Shown here: piece after piece, positions 35,801 to 45,769 of the stretch
Layout of the letters: the number at the start of each line of letters is the position of its first letter
Numbering within the stretch: position 1 is the first letter of the stretch
Notes under the pieces: generated by a model
The model's input: only the letters and a program-made list of their open reading frames with translations
Databases searched by the model: none
What the model was told of the DNA's origin: nothing
Position numbers and translations under genes: made by a program
DNA from: Bacteroidota bacterium
GTDB taxonomy: Bacteria > Bacteroidota > Ignavibacteria > Ignavibacteriales > Melioribacteraceae
DNA length: 64,000 nucleotides
Assembly (NCBI GenBank): GCA_018818065.1
Contig: JAHISV010000008.1
Location: forward strand, 62,001-126,000
Reading direction: 5' to 3'

Positions 35801-35842
35801 AGTAGAATTACTCTATCCTAATTTATTAAGTATGTTAATTTA

Positions 35843-37330
35843 CTAATTCTTTTGATAAATAATAAATTTGCCAAATTCATGAGTTTTTGAGTAACCGGAT
35901 TCATCCAAAACGGTAAACTCCGGATAAACATACCCCTGAAGCAATAGTTCGTCAATCTCTTTTCTGTTGTATATAACAAAAGCTGACCTCGGAATATCGT
36001 ATAGATTGTAGTATTTACCCATAATAATTTTGGTATCAGATATTTTCCCCTCACCCCTTATTACATCCAACCCGTATTTGGTATGATGGTCAGTATAAAT
36101 AGTGGCATCATCATTAAGTTTAACAAAGTTCTTCAGGGAGTTAAGTGACTCCATATTAAAAAACTTTTGATACTCATAAGACATGATAATACTGCCAACC
36201 AAATACACAGAAAGCATTATAACCTGATATTTTAAACGAAACCTGGAGAGATATTGGGCTGCCAATAACATTATCGGCATAACTCCAATAAAAATATACC
36301 AGCTTCTTTTCAGGTCAAATGGTTTATAGTCGGTAAAGGATGTTGAAAGAGAGAGCAATAATATCATTATTCCAACACCCCAATAAGTGAGAAGTTTTTC
36401 TCTCTTTTCCTTAATAAGCAGTATTGCCTGAACAAGGGCTAAAATTGGTAGCCCAAGATAGTACCTTCTTGCAAAAAGATATTTTGGATTAAGAACAAAA
36501 ACCTGCTTTGCAATTGCCTTTAAGTAAGATCCAGTGCCTGCATCCACTCCGAGAACAGTATAGGGGAAAAAGTCATAATAACAATAACGATAGTTTTCAG
36601 CGAGCATATAGATTCGATACTCTAACTTACCTGCCGAGAAATAATAGAAAAGCCCCTCGATTACAATAAAGGAAACAACGATAAGGAGAGAGATAATAAT
36701 AGTTCTGTTTGATGATCTATTCTTAATAAAAAGATAGATTTGCAAACCCACGAGAAGAACAATAACAAAAAGAAGACTTTCTTTGATTAACAAGGAGAGA
36801 CTAAAAAACAGTCCGGATAACATGGACCATTTATTATCACTCTCTTTGTGAGCTTTTAAAAGAGAATACAAACCAAGGTTTATAAAAAAAGCGCATTGTA
36901 AGTCAGTGAAATTAATTGTTGCAAAAATTATATCGGGAGGAAAAAATGCGTAGAGAAATGCTGCTAATAAACCAATCTTCTTTTCTTCGAATAAAACCAA
37001 AGCAAATTTATATACCAGCACAATGCTGGAAACTGACAAGACGAAGGGGAATAAGACAGAAGATGTTTCATTAATTCCAAAGAGGAAAAAAGAGAAAGCC
37101 GTGAATACAATTTCCATCTTCCTTAGTAAAAATATGGGGTAGCCCAAATAATTTTCTGCAAAATTCCCCTGCAGTAAAGAAATGGCTAATTGATTATAGT
37201 AGGAATCGTCTGAAAAGACTATCCCATTATAGAAAAATATTCTGGTTAGAAATGCGATAAAAAGGATTAGGATGAGGATGTATAGATCTTGGTTTTTGCT
37301 AAAATTAAATGTCTTTAATTTTTCTTTCAA
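35843..37330 (-). CDS. PMT/ArnT-like membrane glycosyltransferase (GT39 type)
   Basis: A 495-residue inner-membrane protein with about 11-12 helices. The first extracytoplasmic loop carries FSDDSYYNQLAISLLQG, the DD-type acidic motif of lipid-linked-sugar glycosyltransferases (GT-C fold), followed by YPIFLLRK. It would transfer a sugar from a polyprenyl carrier to a lipid or protein on the periplasmic side. Acceptor unknown; neighbouring PorV and T9SS genes allow glycosylation of surface proteins or LPS. Confidence 0.8.
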   Translation of the reverse strand: MKEKLKTFNFSKNQDLYILILILFIAFLTRIFFYNGIVFSDDSYYNQLAISLLQGNFAENYLGYPIFLLRKMEIVFTAFSFFLFGINETSSVLFPFVLSVSSIVLVYKFALVLFEEKKIGLLAAFLYAFFPPDIIFATINFTDLQCAFFINLGLYSLLKAHKESDNKWSMLSGLFFSLSLLIKESLLFVIVLLVGLQIYLFIKNRSSNRTIIISLLIVVSFIVIEGLFYYFSAGKLEYRIYMLAENYRYCYYDFFPYTVLGVDAGTGSYLKAIAKQVFVLNPKYLFARRYYLGLPILALVQAILLIKEKREKLLTYWGVGIMILLLSLSTSFTDYKPFDLKRSWYIFIGVMPIMLLAAQYLSRFRLKYQVIMLSVYLVGSIIMSYEYQKFFNMESLNSLKNFVKLNDDATIYTDHHTKYGLDVIRGEGKISDTKIIMGKYYNLYDIPRSAFVIYNRKEIDELLLQGYVYPEFTVLDESGYSKTHEFGKFIIYQKN

Positions 37331-37360
37331 GGTTCTATAGTTTCCCTAAAAACAAATCTC

Positions 37361-38257
37361 TTAAAAAGAATAAGTAATTGTTATAAAGTTGGAGTTACCC
37401 AATCCATATTCAACAGGAATAAAAGTATAATCAAAACCGAAGCTGCCCCATTTTAACCCGATACCATAGGATAAATCTTTAGATTCAAATCCTGAGACAT
37501 AACCAACACGTAACGCGATTATCCTGTCATAAGAGAACTCGCCGCCAACCTGAACATGGCTGGTTTCCGCCTCTAAAAATCTCTTGTAACCGGCGGCTAT
37601 TGTTGATTCGATCTTTGACCCATTGCCAAGCAAAATATAAGATGCACCTACATTAAAACTTGATGGCAATGTTGTCTCTTCACTACGCAGTTGATTCATC
37701 GAGCCAACGTTGTTTATCGAAGCACCTAAATCAAGATCCGACATCAGCCCTTTATAATAAATTCCGAAATCCGCACCCAGACCAGTTGCCTCGTCCGAAA
37801 AAAGATTCTCGTACAAATATTTTATCGTAACACCCGCGCTGAAATCATCAGTAATTTCAAGTGCTGTGGATAAGCTTCCGTAAAAATAATTTGCGTCAAA
37901 TGTTGCTTCAACTTCTCCCGGCTTTGTTCTAACTTCAATATCAGAAACCGAAGTTGTGTTAAGTCCAATAGCAAATGGTAAACCGAAGGCTGTGAACGTA
38001 ACACCTATCATTTCACTGCTTACATCTTCCATCAGATTTGTATGAGTAAACGAGACGTCATAACTATCTTTTGTAAGCAAGGCAGGGTTATAGAAACCGG
38101 CAGTTGAGTTATCAGCTGTTACCACGCCTAAATCGCCCATGGCTATGTTTCTTGCACCGAAACCAATTTTCAAAAATGTCATACCTGACTTTTCCGCATT
38201 CTGACCGAAGGTAATGGAGGTAAGCAGAAGTACTATATAAACAAAATTCTTTTTCAT
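37361..38257 (-). CDS. PorV/PorQ-family outer-membrane protein, copy 1
   Basis: A 298-residue barrel protein with signal peptide and the family opening FLKIGFGARNIAMGDLGVV followed by YNPALL; it ends in aromatic residues (FITITYSF). PorV-type proteins shuttle T9SS cargo to the surface attachment machinery. It is adjacent, seven bases, to a second family member and to a T9SS-cargo-like gene, which supports a role in secretion. Assignment to PorV, PorQ or neither cannot be made from sequence alone. Confidence 0.85.
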   Translation of the reverse strand: MKKNFVYIVLLLTSITFGQNAEKSGMTFLKIGFGARNIAMGDLGVVTADNSTAGFYNPALLTKDSYDVSFTHTNLMEDVSSEMIGVTFTAFGLPFAIGLNTTSVSDIEVRTKPGEVEATFDANYFYGSLSTALEITDDFSAGVTIKYLYENLFSDEATGLGADFGIYYKGLMSDLDLGASINNVGSMNQLRSEETTLPSSFNVGASYILLGNGSKIESTIAAGYKRFLEAETSHVQVGGEFSYDRIIALRVGYVSGFESKDLSYGIGLKWGSFGFDYTFIPVEYGLGNSNFITITYSF

Positions 38258-38263
38258 AAAATC

Positions 38264-39250
38264 CTAAAATATAAAGTTTACACCAACAATATGTTGATCC
38301 TGCGGTGCGTATGGGTCAACAATAAATGCATAATCCACGGAGAACTTGATCGATCCGCGTTGAAAAACATATGAAAATCCTGCTGAAGGTCGGGCAGGAA
38401 ATTCCGTATTGCTGATATTCATTTTATCAACACCGCCACGAATAAACAACTCCTGAAATATATTGTATTCAACTCCAACTCTCAAGAAATTGGTTTCAGC
38501 ATTACTGCTTTCCAATTCAATCGCGGCTTTAATTTTTGATTCTTTTGACCAGTAAGATAAACCAACTTTTTTAAGAAGCGAGAATCTTTCCTGACTATTT
38601 CGACCACCGGAACCCCACAAGTCTGTTGTATCCCACTTATACTTGCTGTTAATGTCCGAAATCATGGCAGAAACTGTAAAATTCTCATCAATCATATAGA
38701 GAGCTCCAACATCAAAACCAAGACTGGTTGATGATATTTCTTCGTATAGCGAGTAATAATAAAATTTGAAATTGACACCAACAGCAAATTTCTTTGAAAA
38801 CCGGTTTGACAATCCAAAAAAGAATTGATTTTCAGAAGTTGAAATATCTCCTGTTTTCTCCCCACTTGAGTTTCTTTCTTCGATATTAGATACACCCGAA
38901 TTAATTATTCCAATACTTATCCCGGCTGTTCGCTGAAATTCCAAATTATCACGTGATCCGAACTGAAATTTCTTTGTAAAGTTCAGGAAATTTAATGACC
39001 TATCTAACGAAAGTACAGAATAGGAAGTCTGGAATGAATTCCCCTCCTGAAAGGCACTCAATGCCGGATTATAGTATGAAGATATATTCCCATCAGTTAT
39101 GGCAGACATCGCATTTGCCATACCCATACCACGGGCGCCAAAACCCATTCTGCTAAAAGCACCGGGCATACTGCTAATTTTACTCGTTTCAGTTTGTGCG
39201 AATAAACTTGTAGAAATAATTACCACGTAAAGAATTGCAATTTTTTTCAA
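38264..39250 (-). CDS. PorV/PorQ-family outer-membrane protein, copy 2
   Basis: A 328-residue relative of the downstream gene, with signal peptide (cleavage after LFAQ) and the family block FSRMGFGARGMGMANAMSAI plus YYNPALSAFQ. It ends in a beta-strand with aromatic terminus (IVGVNFIF). The two copies have clearly diverged, so the tandem is old. Together they may serve different cargo or functions within T9SS. Confidence 0.85.
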   Translation of the reverse strand: MKKIAILYVVIISTSLFAQTETSKISSMPGAFSRMGFGARGMGMANAMSAITDGNISSYYNPALSAFQEGNSFQTSYSVLSLDRSLNFLNFTKKFQFGSRDNLEFQRTAGISIGIINSGVSNIEERNSSGEKTGDISTSENQFFFGLSNRFSKKFAVGVNFKFYYYSLYEEISSTSLGFDVGALYMIDENFTVSAMISDINSKYKWDTTDLWGSGGRNSQERFSLLKKVGLSYWSKESKIKAAIELESSNAETNFLRVGVEYNIFQELFIRGGVDKMNISNTEFPARPSAGFSYVFQRGSIKFSVDYAFIVDPYAPQDQHIVGVNFIF

Positions 39251-39263
39251 AAAATACCTCTGT

Positions 39264-40847
39264 TTACTTTACGACTAAAATTTTACCAAATATTGGCTCA
39301 TCAGAACCTTTGTCAATTCTGTAGAAATAAACACCGTTGGCTACATAGCTTCCGCTTTCATCTCGTCCATCCCATCTTTGAATAATTTCACTGCTGGCAA
39401 AACGTGGCGCATTTTGAATTAAAGTTCTTGTAAGATTCATACCAAAATCAAAAACCCTTATTGTAACATCCATATCAGTTGTAAGTGAATATTTTATACT
39501 AACATTTCTCTGGAGTGGAGAAAACGGATTAGGGAATGCAAATGTTTCTGTTCCCTGCTCGGTACTCTCTCCAGTTGTAAAATATATTCTCCAATCACCA
39601 TCCCAAGGAATATTGCCTTCCTGCATACGTACAAGTCCTTCATTAGAACCAATATAAATATCCGCCCCGAAAGCATTTTCCTTTAACTCAATTGAAAACA
39701 TTGATTCAGTTTTCAGCTCGATTCTTGTTACATAATCATAAATTGTTGGAGCCTTTGTCCAGGTATAACCACCATCGCTGGATCTGAATAGACCATCGTC
39801 TCTGTTAACTGAGATTATTTCCCGGCTTGATTCAGTAGGTGAAGTATATACATGCCGTAAAGCAATGTCCTCAGTTTTAGTGCCTTGGAAGAAGGTAGTC
39901 CAATTTGCACCGCTGTCATTAGAGGTGCTAATCGCGTTAAATTCTGTATCACCCTCAGCTTTCCAGGTACAGGCCCAAATCGACCCGTCAGTTTCGTCGT
40001 AAGACATTGACCAAACATGATTGGCAGAGATGGGGTTATTCTGGTTAGTATGATTGAATTTAGTCCATGATGAGCCGCCATCTGTCGTTCTGTTAATGCC
40101 GCCGGCAGTGCCTACATAAATATTATTATCATCGATTACCAATATTGAAAATGGTATATGATTGAGGTTCCCCTCTGAAACAAAACTTCCTTCAACTCCT
40201 GAAAGTTGAAAAGTATAAGAAGAATCAGGATGAATGTAATCCAGATAATCCGGAGGAAGAACAACACGCTCCCAGGTTTGTCCATTGTCAAAGCTTCTTC
40301 TCAATCCACCTGCCCGTGCCGCTATCCAGATTGCGTTTGATGTAGTTTCGATATCGAGAATAAAATTTTGTCCGGTAACCGTTGTGGGTAAAGCCCTTAA
40401 AGTGCTTACGCCATAAACAATGGTACTATCGGCCATTGTATCAACAGGCTGGTCAATGCTCGTCCAGGTATTGCCAAGATCGGACGTTATTCTTATTCCA
40501 TCTCCAAAGGGTTCTTCACTGCCGCCAAGTATTTCTTCGCTATGCCATACACCTACGTAAAGAACACCATTCTTGTAAGTCAACCTTGAGCCATAAACTC
40601 CTTCAAACTCCGGTATGTCTCCAAAATTATTCCAGCTTTCGCCATCATCGGTTGAAATACTTACTCCATTTCCGGTTGCAAGAAAAATTGTATCGCCAAC
40701 TATTACAATGTCATCAATCACATTGCTATTTGGGCTTGCATCCTGAGTCTTAAAAACTCTTGAGGCAGAAAGGGAATAATCCATTGGTACTGACTGTGAA
40801 TAGAGCGCAGTACTTAAGAGAAACATAATTAAAATTATTTTCTTCAT
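39264..40847 (-). CDS. Secreted Asp-box (BNR) propeller protein with T9SS-type end
   Basis: A 527-residue exported protein with a signal peptide and a beta-propeller bearing at least six Asp-box motifs (STDDGESW, TSDLGNTW, SFDNGQTW, TTDGGSSW, SNDSGANW, SSDGGYTW), as in sialidases and VPS10/sortilin propellers. The C-terminal 90 residues form an FlgD-Ig/T9SS type A-like domain (FAFPNPFSPLQRNV, WDGRDESG, GVYFYRI, KILVVK). No sialidase arginine triad can be assigned. It starts right after the lipoprotein stop and is followed by two PorV-like genes. Confidence 0.85.
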   Translation of the reverse strand: MKKIILIMFLLSTALYSQSVPMDYSLSASRVFKTQDASPNSNVIDDIVIVGDTIFLATGNGVSISTDDGESWNNFGDIPEFEGVYGSRLTYKNGVLYVGVWHSEEILGGSEEPFGDGIRITSDLGNTWTSIDQPVDTMADSTIVYGVSTLRALPTTVTGQNFILDIETTSNAIWIAARAGGLRRSFDNGQTWERVVLPPDYLDYIHPDSSYTFQLSGVEGSFVSEGNLNHIPFSILVIDDNNIYVGTAGGINRTTDGGSSWTKFNHTNQNNPISANHVWSMSYDETDGSIWACTWKAEGDTEFNAISTSNDSGANWTTFFQGTKTEDIALRHVYTSPTESSREIISVNRDDGLFRSSDGGYTWTKAPTIYDYVTRIELKTESMFSIELKENAFGADIYIGSNEGLVRMQEGNIPWDGDWRIYFTTGESTEQGTETFAFPNPFSPLQRNVSIKYSLTTDMDVTIRVFDFGMNLTRTLIQNAPRFASSEIIQRWDGRDESGSYVANGVYFYRIDKGSDEPIFGKILVVK

Positions 40848-41633
40848 TTAGTTCACTTCAATATTTTGAGTAATCACATTGCTAATTAAACCAAATTTAT
40901 CAATAGCCTTAAACTCGAATCGCCATGTACCCGTGGCAGATGAAGATCCGAAAATACTTCTATAGGAATAAGTCCCATCATTTTCCAATTCATCGCCATA
41001 AAGCGCCGTATCACCGTCATCAACCATGTTAAAATAATCAAGTCCGGCATTTGTTATAACAACAGAACCATCAGGACGATAGAGTTTGAAAATGACTTGT
41101 TGAATATCAGAAAGTCCATTTTGATCAGAAACATCAACAGAGAAAATAAATCCAACACCTCTCGAGATTGAAGAGACAAGCACGAGATTGCTTATCACTG
41201 GTTCATATTTAGTCTGCCCGTTGTCATAATTTAGGAGAGAAGTTGCCATGTGTTTGGTAGATTCATCCAATTCTTCCAGAAAAATTTCAAGCGAGTAAAT
41301 ATCACTAGGCAAAGAATACGGGAAAATAATTTCACCGCTAAAAGTATTGTTGTTCTGCGATAAGACACTTGGTATATCGAAAACATCTGCATTCTGAGAT
41401 TTCAATTTAACGAATACACTTTTTATGTTAGCGGTTGTCTTGAATTCGATAGAGACTGCCATCGTAGAATCACTTTCACTTCTTACGAAGGAATTAGGTG
41501 CCGCTAAATTAATGACAGTGTTATCATTCCATCCGGGATTAACAACTCCGTCCGGAATTTCTGCACAGGCACTTACCATAAATAAAATTACGGCACCAAA
41601 TAAAATCATTTTTTTTAATTCGGAATGAATCAT
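40848..41633 (-). CDS. Outer-membrane-type lipoprotein with Ig-like domains
   Basis: About 261 residues. The lipobox is MVSAC near residue 23, followed by two beta-sandwich-like regions; the second (SDQNGLSDIQQVIFKLYRPDGS ... TYSYRSIFGSS) resembles bacterial Ig-like domains with a FGLIS ending. I choose the ATG at 41633, which has an AAGAGAG ribosome site; the upstream ORF extension gives a long non-signal N-terminus. It opens the envelope operon and abuts the propeller gene (stop 40848, start 40847). Function unknown. Confidence 0.75.
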   Translation of the reverse strand: MIHSELKKMILFGAVILFMVSACAEIPDGVVNPGWNDNTVINLAAPNSFVRSESDSTMAVSIEFKTTANIKSVFVKLKSQNADVFDIPSVLSQNNNTFSGEIIFPYSLPSDIYSLEIFLEELDESTKHMATSLLNYDNGQTKYEPVISNLVLVSSISRGVGFIFSVDVSDQNGLSDIQQVIFKLYRPDGSVVITNAGLDYFNMVDDGDTALYGDELENDGTYSYRSIFGSSSATGTWRFEFKAIDKFGLISNVITQNIEVN

Positions 41634-41832
41634 TTTCTCTCTTAATAAATTTTTGTGAATGTTGACTACCTGTAAGATATACAGCAAATGTACTGAGAGG
41701 GCATAAAAAAAGGAATATGTCCATAGAGATTGTTCATTTGCGATACCTAAATTACTCGTAATAACTACAAAAAAAGAATAGTAAGAATGGTAGCAAAAAT
41801 CTCTATAAATATTTCCCTTAGATTGTTGATAT

Positions 41833-41864
41833 GAAAGTTAAGCAACTATACAAGAAAAAGTCAA
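41833..41864 (-). promoter_or_regulatory. Possible promoter of the envelope operon
   Basis: On the minus strand TTG (41862-41864), 21 bases, then TAACTTTC (41833-41840). It resembles the Bacteroidota pattern TTG-N19-23-TAnnTTTG with one mismatch in the second box. It would give a leader of about 190 bases before the lipoprotein ATG. AT richness makes chance matches common. Confidence 0.3.
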
Positions 41865-41889
41865 GCTATAAATTTTAGGCAATAATGAT

Positions 41890-42900
41890 TTAACCCAAGA
41901 AAGATATTATGAATGGTGAAGGTGAAAATGAAAGCAATAATATCAGCAAACTGAAATATCCAATCAACATTCTTCCTGTACCAAGCTTTTCAAAATGGAT
42001 TACCGGCGGATGCTTTATCTTGATAACAAAGAATAAAACCACCGACCAAAAAAGCCAGCCAGTCCAACCGATTCCAATACCCAATTCGAGATAAGTATCA
42101 ACAATGCCCATCACTCCGAGTAGAATAAGAACTACCATTGAAATTGATGCAACCATCTCATGTTTCTTACTTCCCAGCATGCTGTAGACTACATGTCCAC
42201 CATCCAGCTGACCGACCGGCACCATGTTCATAGCGGTTACGAACAACCCGAACCAACCCACGCATAAATATGGATAATGGTAGATTTCCGACATGGGAGG
42301 AATGAATTGTCCTGGATCCGTAAATACCTCTCTCATAAACATAAAAAAGAGGGTATCGCCGAACTCAAGACCCAAGCCGCCTTTACCATAATCTGCCGAA
42401 AAATAGTCCGGATGAATATTAAGGATGTAATTAACATCAGGTAAATTTGAAAACCCGTAAATCAAAACTATAATGCATGCCACAAAACCTGCTATTGGTC
42501 CTGCAACCCCAATATCAAACATCGCTTTATTATTTGGTATTGGAGTTCTAGTTCTGATAACAGCACCCATGGTTCCAAAATGAAAAAAACCAAGTACGGG
42601 CGGAAAGGGAATAAAATAAGGGAGAGAAGCTTCAACGCCGTGGTAGCGGGAAGCAAAATAATGACCAAACTCGTGGCAACCCAGGATGAATAAAATTGAA
42701 AGAGAATATGGCAATCCCATCCAAAGCATTTCAATTGTATAAGGACCAACAGTGCCTGTTGTCCACTCAGTTCCGGCAATTAAGGTCGTAATGAATGTAA
42801 CCACAACTAAAAGAATATTTACAAGAAATAAATATTTTGAAACCTTTTTGGCTGGCTTAACAAAGTTTGAATATGTCGGTTTTGAAAAATAATCGGGCAT
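41890..42900 (-). CDS. Site-2 protease-like M50 membrane metallopeptidase
   Basis: A 336-residue inner-membrane protease with about six helices. Zinc motif HEFGHYFASRYHG lies in an early helix and the third ligand in NMVPVGQLDGGHVVYS (LDG motif). The FIPFPP block beside the first motif is typical of the family group found in plants and bacteria (EGY1-like). It cuts membrane-bound substrates inside the bilayer, often releasing transcription regulators. It follows the DUF1207 gene by three bases; no anti-sigma factor is nearby. Confidence 0.9.
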   Translation of the reverse strand: MPDYFSKPTYSNFVKPAKKVSKYLFLVNILLVVVTFITTLIAGTEWTTGTVGPYTIEMLWMGLPYSLSILFILGCHEFGHYFASRYHGVEASLPYFIPFPPVLGFFHFGTMGAVIRTRTPIPNNKAMFDIGVAGPIAGFVACIIVLIYGFSNLPDVNYILNIHPDYFSADYGKGGLGLEFGDTLFFMFMREVFTDPGQFIPPMSEIYHYPYLCVGWFGLFVTAMNMVPVGQLDGGHVVYSMLGSKKHEMVASISMVVLILLGVMGIVDTYLELGIGIGWTGWLFWSVVLFFVIKIKHPPVIHFEKLGTGRMLIGYFSLLILLLSFSPSPFIISFLG

Positions 42901-42903
42901 CGT

Positions 42904-43728
42904 TTATAAATCCAGATTTATACCAAAGGCGCTATAGCTTTTTTTCTCATCATAGTATTCACCATGAATGCTATAACCACTAAAATAATTGTAATAAATA
43001 CTAAAACCTTTTCCCTGTGGTTTGCCGAACTTAACACCAACAGACAAAGAGTGGTTCGCTTTATACTCATCAAGATTTGTTATTCTTAAATCATATCCGG
43101 CAAAAGGTGACATTAAACCCTCAAAAACACCTTCACTCATATACTCAATGCCGGTTTCATAGTAATCTTTCCCAAGAGTCTCAGGATCAACATGAAAAAT
43201 GTATGCTAGTCCGGCATAGAATCTGAATTCACCTGTTCTGTAGTAAGGAATTAATTCAATGAATTCCCTGCTATATACTTGTGGTCCTCGTCCGCCTCGC
43301 CAACTGGCGCTTGTTCCGTCATAATGTCCATCAACAAAGTGAGCGCTTATATGGCTGAGCCTCAATCTTGCACCAAGTTCATAATCGCCAAAATCTTTTT
43401 TGTAAGTTGCATTAAGCCCAAAGAGATAATCTACTGCATCTACAGGGAAATGAAAGTCAGTTTCTCCGCGAAGTAAAGTATAGGTAAATAAATCGGCTCC
43501 AATCCCAAATATTGCCCCATCTTCTATAACCAGTCTAAAGAGATCAACCGAGTTTCCAATATCGAGGCGAAGTTCATTCCCCCCTGTTTGAAAGAGGAAA
43601 CCCAATTTTGGTTCAAAAGTATTTGCAACTAATGGCTGAAAATTCAGGTCATCAGGGAAGTAAGTTATTTTATCTTGTGCCTCAATAAATGCAGCACAGA
43701 AGACAACAAGCAATAAAATCTTTTTCAT
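42904..43728 (-). CDS. DUF1207-like outer-membrane protein
   Basis: A 274-residue exported protein with signal peptide (to about 17) and alternating beta-strands with aromatic girdles (GARLRLSHISAHFVDGHY, YRTGEFRFYAGLAYIF), as in barrels. The opening around YFPDDLNFQPLVANTFEPKLG fits DUF1207, a family of about this length with no known function. It sits between a glycosyltransferase and an M50 protease in a minus-strand run with gaps of 3-20 bases. Confidence 0.7.
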   Translation of the reverse strand: MKKILLLVVFCAAFIEAQDKITYFPDDLNFQPLVANTFEPKLGFLFQTGGNELRLDIGNSVDLFRLVIEDGAIFGIGADLFTYTLLRGETDFHFPVDAVDYLFGLNATYKKDFGDYELGARLRLSHISAHFVDGHYDGTSASWRGGRGPQVYSREFIELIPYYRTGEFRFYAGLAYIFHVDPETLGKDYYETGIEYMSEGVFEGLMSPFAGYDLRITNLDEYKANHSLSVGVKFGKPQGKGFSIYYNYFSGYSIHGEYYDEKKSYSAFGINLDL

Positions 43729-43748
43729 TATTATCTCTGTAATTATAT

Positions 43749-44864
43749 TCAGGAATTATACGTTCTTTCTTTCCATTCAATTCTTTTACTAAAAAACACC
43801 AGTATTGGCAGGAACACAACATATAGATTAAAGTAAACAACAAATGCCAAAAAATTTACCAGGTTGAACTTGATTTTCAATTCACTGTAAACGGGTAAAA
43901 GGAAGAATAAGTCACAAGTGATTTTAAAGAGTGCCAAATATAATGATACACCGCTATAAAATAAAGGAGTTAGTATGAGGCTTAAACTGGCAAGAAAAGC
44001 CAGTCCAACAACCAGATAACCGCTAAGTCCACTCTTCAAGCCGCCTACACCCCATCTCTTCTTCTGCCAGTACAATTCCTTTATATTTTTACAAGGTACT
44101 GAAGTAACTATAGAAGCAGAATTCATGGGATAAATAATTTTATACCCCTTAAGAGAATCTAATGCCATAAGAAGCTGGAAATCCTCAGTGACCGTATACT
44201 CGATTCTTTCGTACCCACCAACAGCATTATAACAATCTTTTCTGTAAGCCATATTATTACCTATACAGCTTAAGGTAGTACCCAGATTAATTGTACCGGA
44301 AGCAACTGTTAATAAAGCGATGAAATCAATATCCTGCATTCCATAAAATGGTCTGTGATCCAATTGTCTTGTAAATCCACCAACAAAGGCTACATTTTCA
44401 GTAAAGTATGATGCGATTGTCTTTGCCCATGTTGGTTTTACGGCGCAATCGGCGTCAGTTGTCAGTATAACGTCGCCAGTCGAAACTTCAATTGCCCGAT
44501 GAATAGCATTCGCCTTTCCCTGAAGAGAACCGCGGCCTTGCTCAGGAATAATAGTCCTGAACATTGGTTTATCAGCGATAAATTTTTCAATAATTTCTCC
44601 CGTTTTATCAGAAGAACTATCATTTACAATAATAACTTCAATTTTGTCCCTATCATAGATTGATGCATTCAAAGCTTCCATGCAGCGAAGAATGTTACTC
44701 TCTTCGTTTCGCGCAGCAACAATTATGGAGATTTTTGGCAGGTCAATATCTGGTAATTTAATAAACTTTCTTTTTGCGCCAATTGAAATAATAATTAACT
44801 GAGCAAAATAAAGGGAGACGGCAATCAGCATTAAAATTTCAAACATCAGCTCTCCGGTTTCCAA
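43749..44864 (-). CDS. Family 2 membrane glycosyltransferase
   Basis: A 371-residue GT-A transferase. One N-terminal helix, then the catalytic domain with IVAARNEESNILRC, VNDSSSDKTGEI, the metal-binding DADCA, TEDFQLLM and the QKKRWGVGG motif; three or four C-terminal helices follow. The Q-x-x-R-W type motif marks processive or lipid-linked-sugar GT2 enzymes. It probably makes a lipid-linked or surface polysaccharide. First gene of the GT2-DUF1207-M50 run; divergent from ksgA. Confidence 0.87.
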   Translation of the reverse strand: METGELMFEILMLIAVSLYFAQLIIISIGAKRKFIKLPDIDLPKISIIVAARNEESNILRCMEALNASIYDRDKIEVIIVNDSSSDKTGEIIEKFIADKPMFRTIIPEQGRGSLQGKANAIHRAIEVSTGDVILTTDADCAVKPTWAKTIASYFTENVAFVGGFTRQLDHRPFYGMQDIDFIALLTVASGTINLGTTLSCIGNNMAYRKDCYNAVGGYERIEYTVTEDFQLLMALDSLKGYKIIYPMNSASIVTSVPCKNIKELYWQKKRWGVGGLKSGLSGYLVVGLAFLASLSLILTPLFYSGVSLYLALFKITCDLFFLLPVYSELKIKFNLVNFLAFVVYFNLYVVFLPILVFFSKRIEWKERTYNS

Positions 44865-44980
44865 AATAAAACACTAAATTTTGTGATTAAGTAATCCAAT
44901 TATGAAACCAAGTTAACAAAAAGATAAATTATATAATAAATAAATTACCTATTTTGCTTGTCTCTAAAGGATCAAAACAA

Positions 44981-45769
44981 GTGCAAATGACTGAAAATAA
45001 ACCACTTAAAAGATTTGGACAAAATTATATAGTTGATAAAAATATTGTCAATAAATTTGTAGGATTATTCGATCCAAAGCCAGATGATATGGTTCTTGAA
45101 ATTGGTCCGGGCCGTGGTGCCATTACCGAGCAGCTAATGGAAAAATCGAACAATGTTTACGCTGTTGAAATCGATTCAAGGGTTATTGAAGACCTTTCGA
45201 AGAGATTTGAAAAACTAACAATAATTGAAGCTGACATACTTAAGTTGGATTTTGATATTTTCAGCAAATTCCCAACAAAAATACGAGCAATCGGGAATAT
45301 CCCTTTCAATATTACCTCCCCGATTATTTTCAATTTTATTGAAAAGCGAGCCCTCATTTCTGATGCAATGTTTATTGTTCAGCATGAAGTTGCAAAAAGG
45401 ATGAAAGCGGGTAGAGGTACAAAGGATTATGGAATTTTGAGTGTCATTCTGGAAGCATTTACAACAGTTAAAATTGTTGCAAAAGTGTCCCCTAATGTCT
45501 TTTATCCTAAGCCTAATGTGCAGTCTGCAATAATTCACCTGGTTTTTAACAAAGAATTTCCGGCAGACCTGGATGAAAAGGTCTTTTTGCAGGTTGTAAA
45601 ATCAGCCTTTGGGAACAGAAGAAAAACCTTAAAAAATTCCCTTAAGAATAGTATATTTGGAAGTTGTGATTTTTCCGGGATAAACCAATTTCTATCCCGC
45701 CGGGCTGAAGAATTAAACCTAAATGAGTTTTTCCAACTTACTGAATATTTTATGCAAGCCTATGACTAA
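44981..45769 (+). CDS. rsmA: 16S rRNA dimethyladenosine transferase
   Basis: About 262 residues; methylates the two adjacent adenines near the 3' end of 16S rRNA (KsgA/RsmA). Motifs: KRFGQNYIVD opening, SAM loop LEIGPGRGAITEQL, catalytic GNIPFNITSPI (the NIPY/F type) and the C-terminal helical domain with FGNRRKTLKNSL. The GTG at 44981 has AAAGGA about nine bases upstream; ATG 44987 is the alternative, and the TTG at 44954 is unlikely. It overlaps mgtE by eight bases. Confidence 0.93.
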   Translation: MQMTENKPLKRFGQNYIVDKNIVNKFVGLFDPKPDDMVLEIGPGRGAITEQLMEKSNNVYAVEIDSRVIEDLSKRFEKLTIIEADILKLDFDIFSKFPTKIRAIGNIPFNITSPIIFNFIEKRALISDAMFIVQHEVAKRMKAGRGTKDYGILSVILEAFTTVKIVAKVSPNVFYPKPNVQSAIIHLVFNKEFPADLDEKVFLQVVKSAFGNRRKTLKNSLKNSIFGSCDFSGINQFLSRRAEELNLNEFFQLTEYFMQAYD

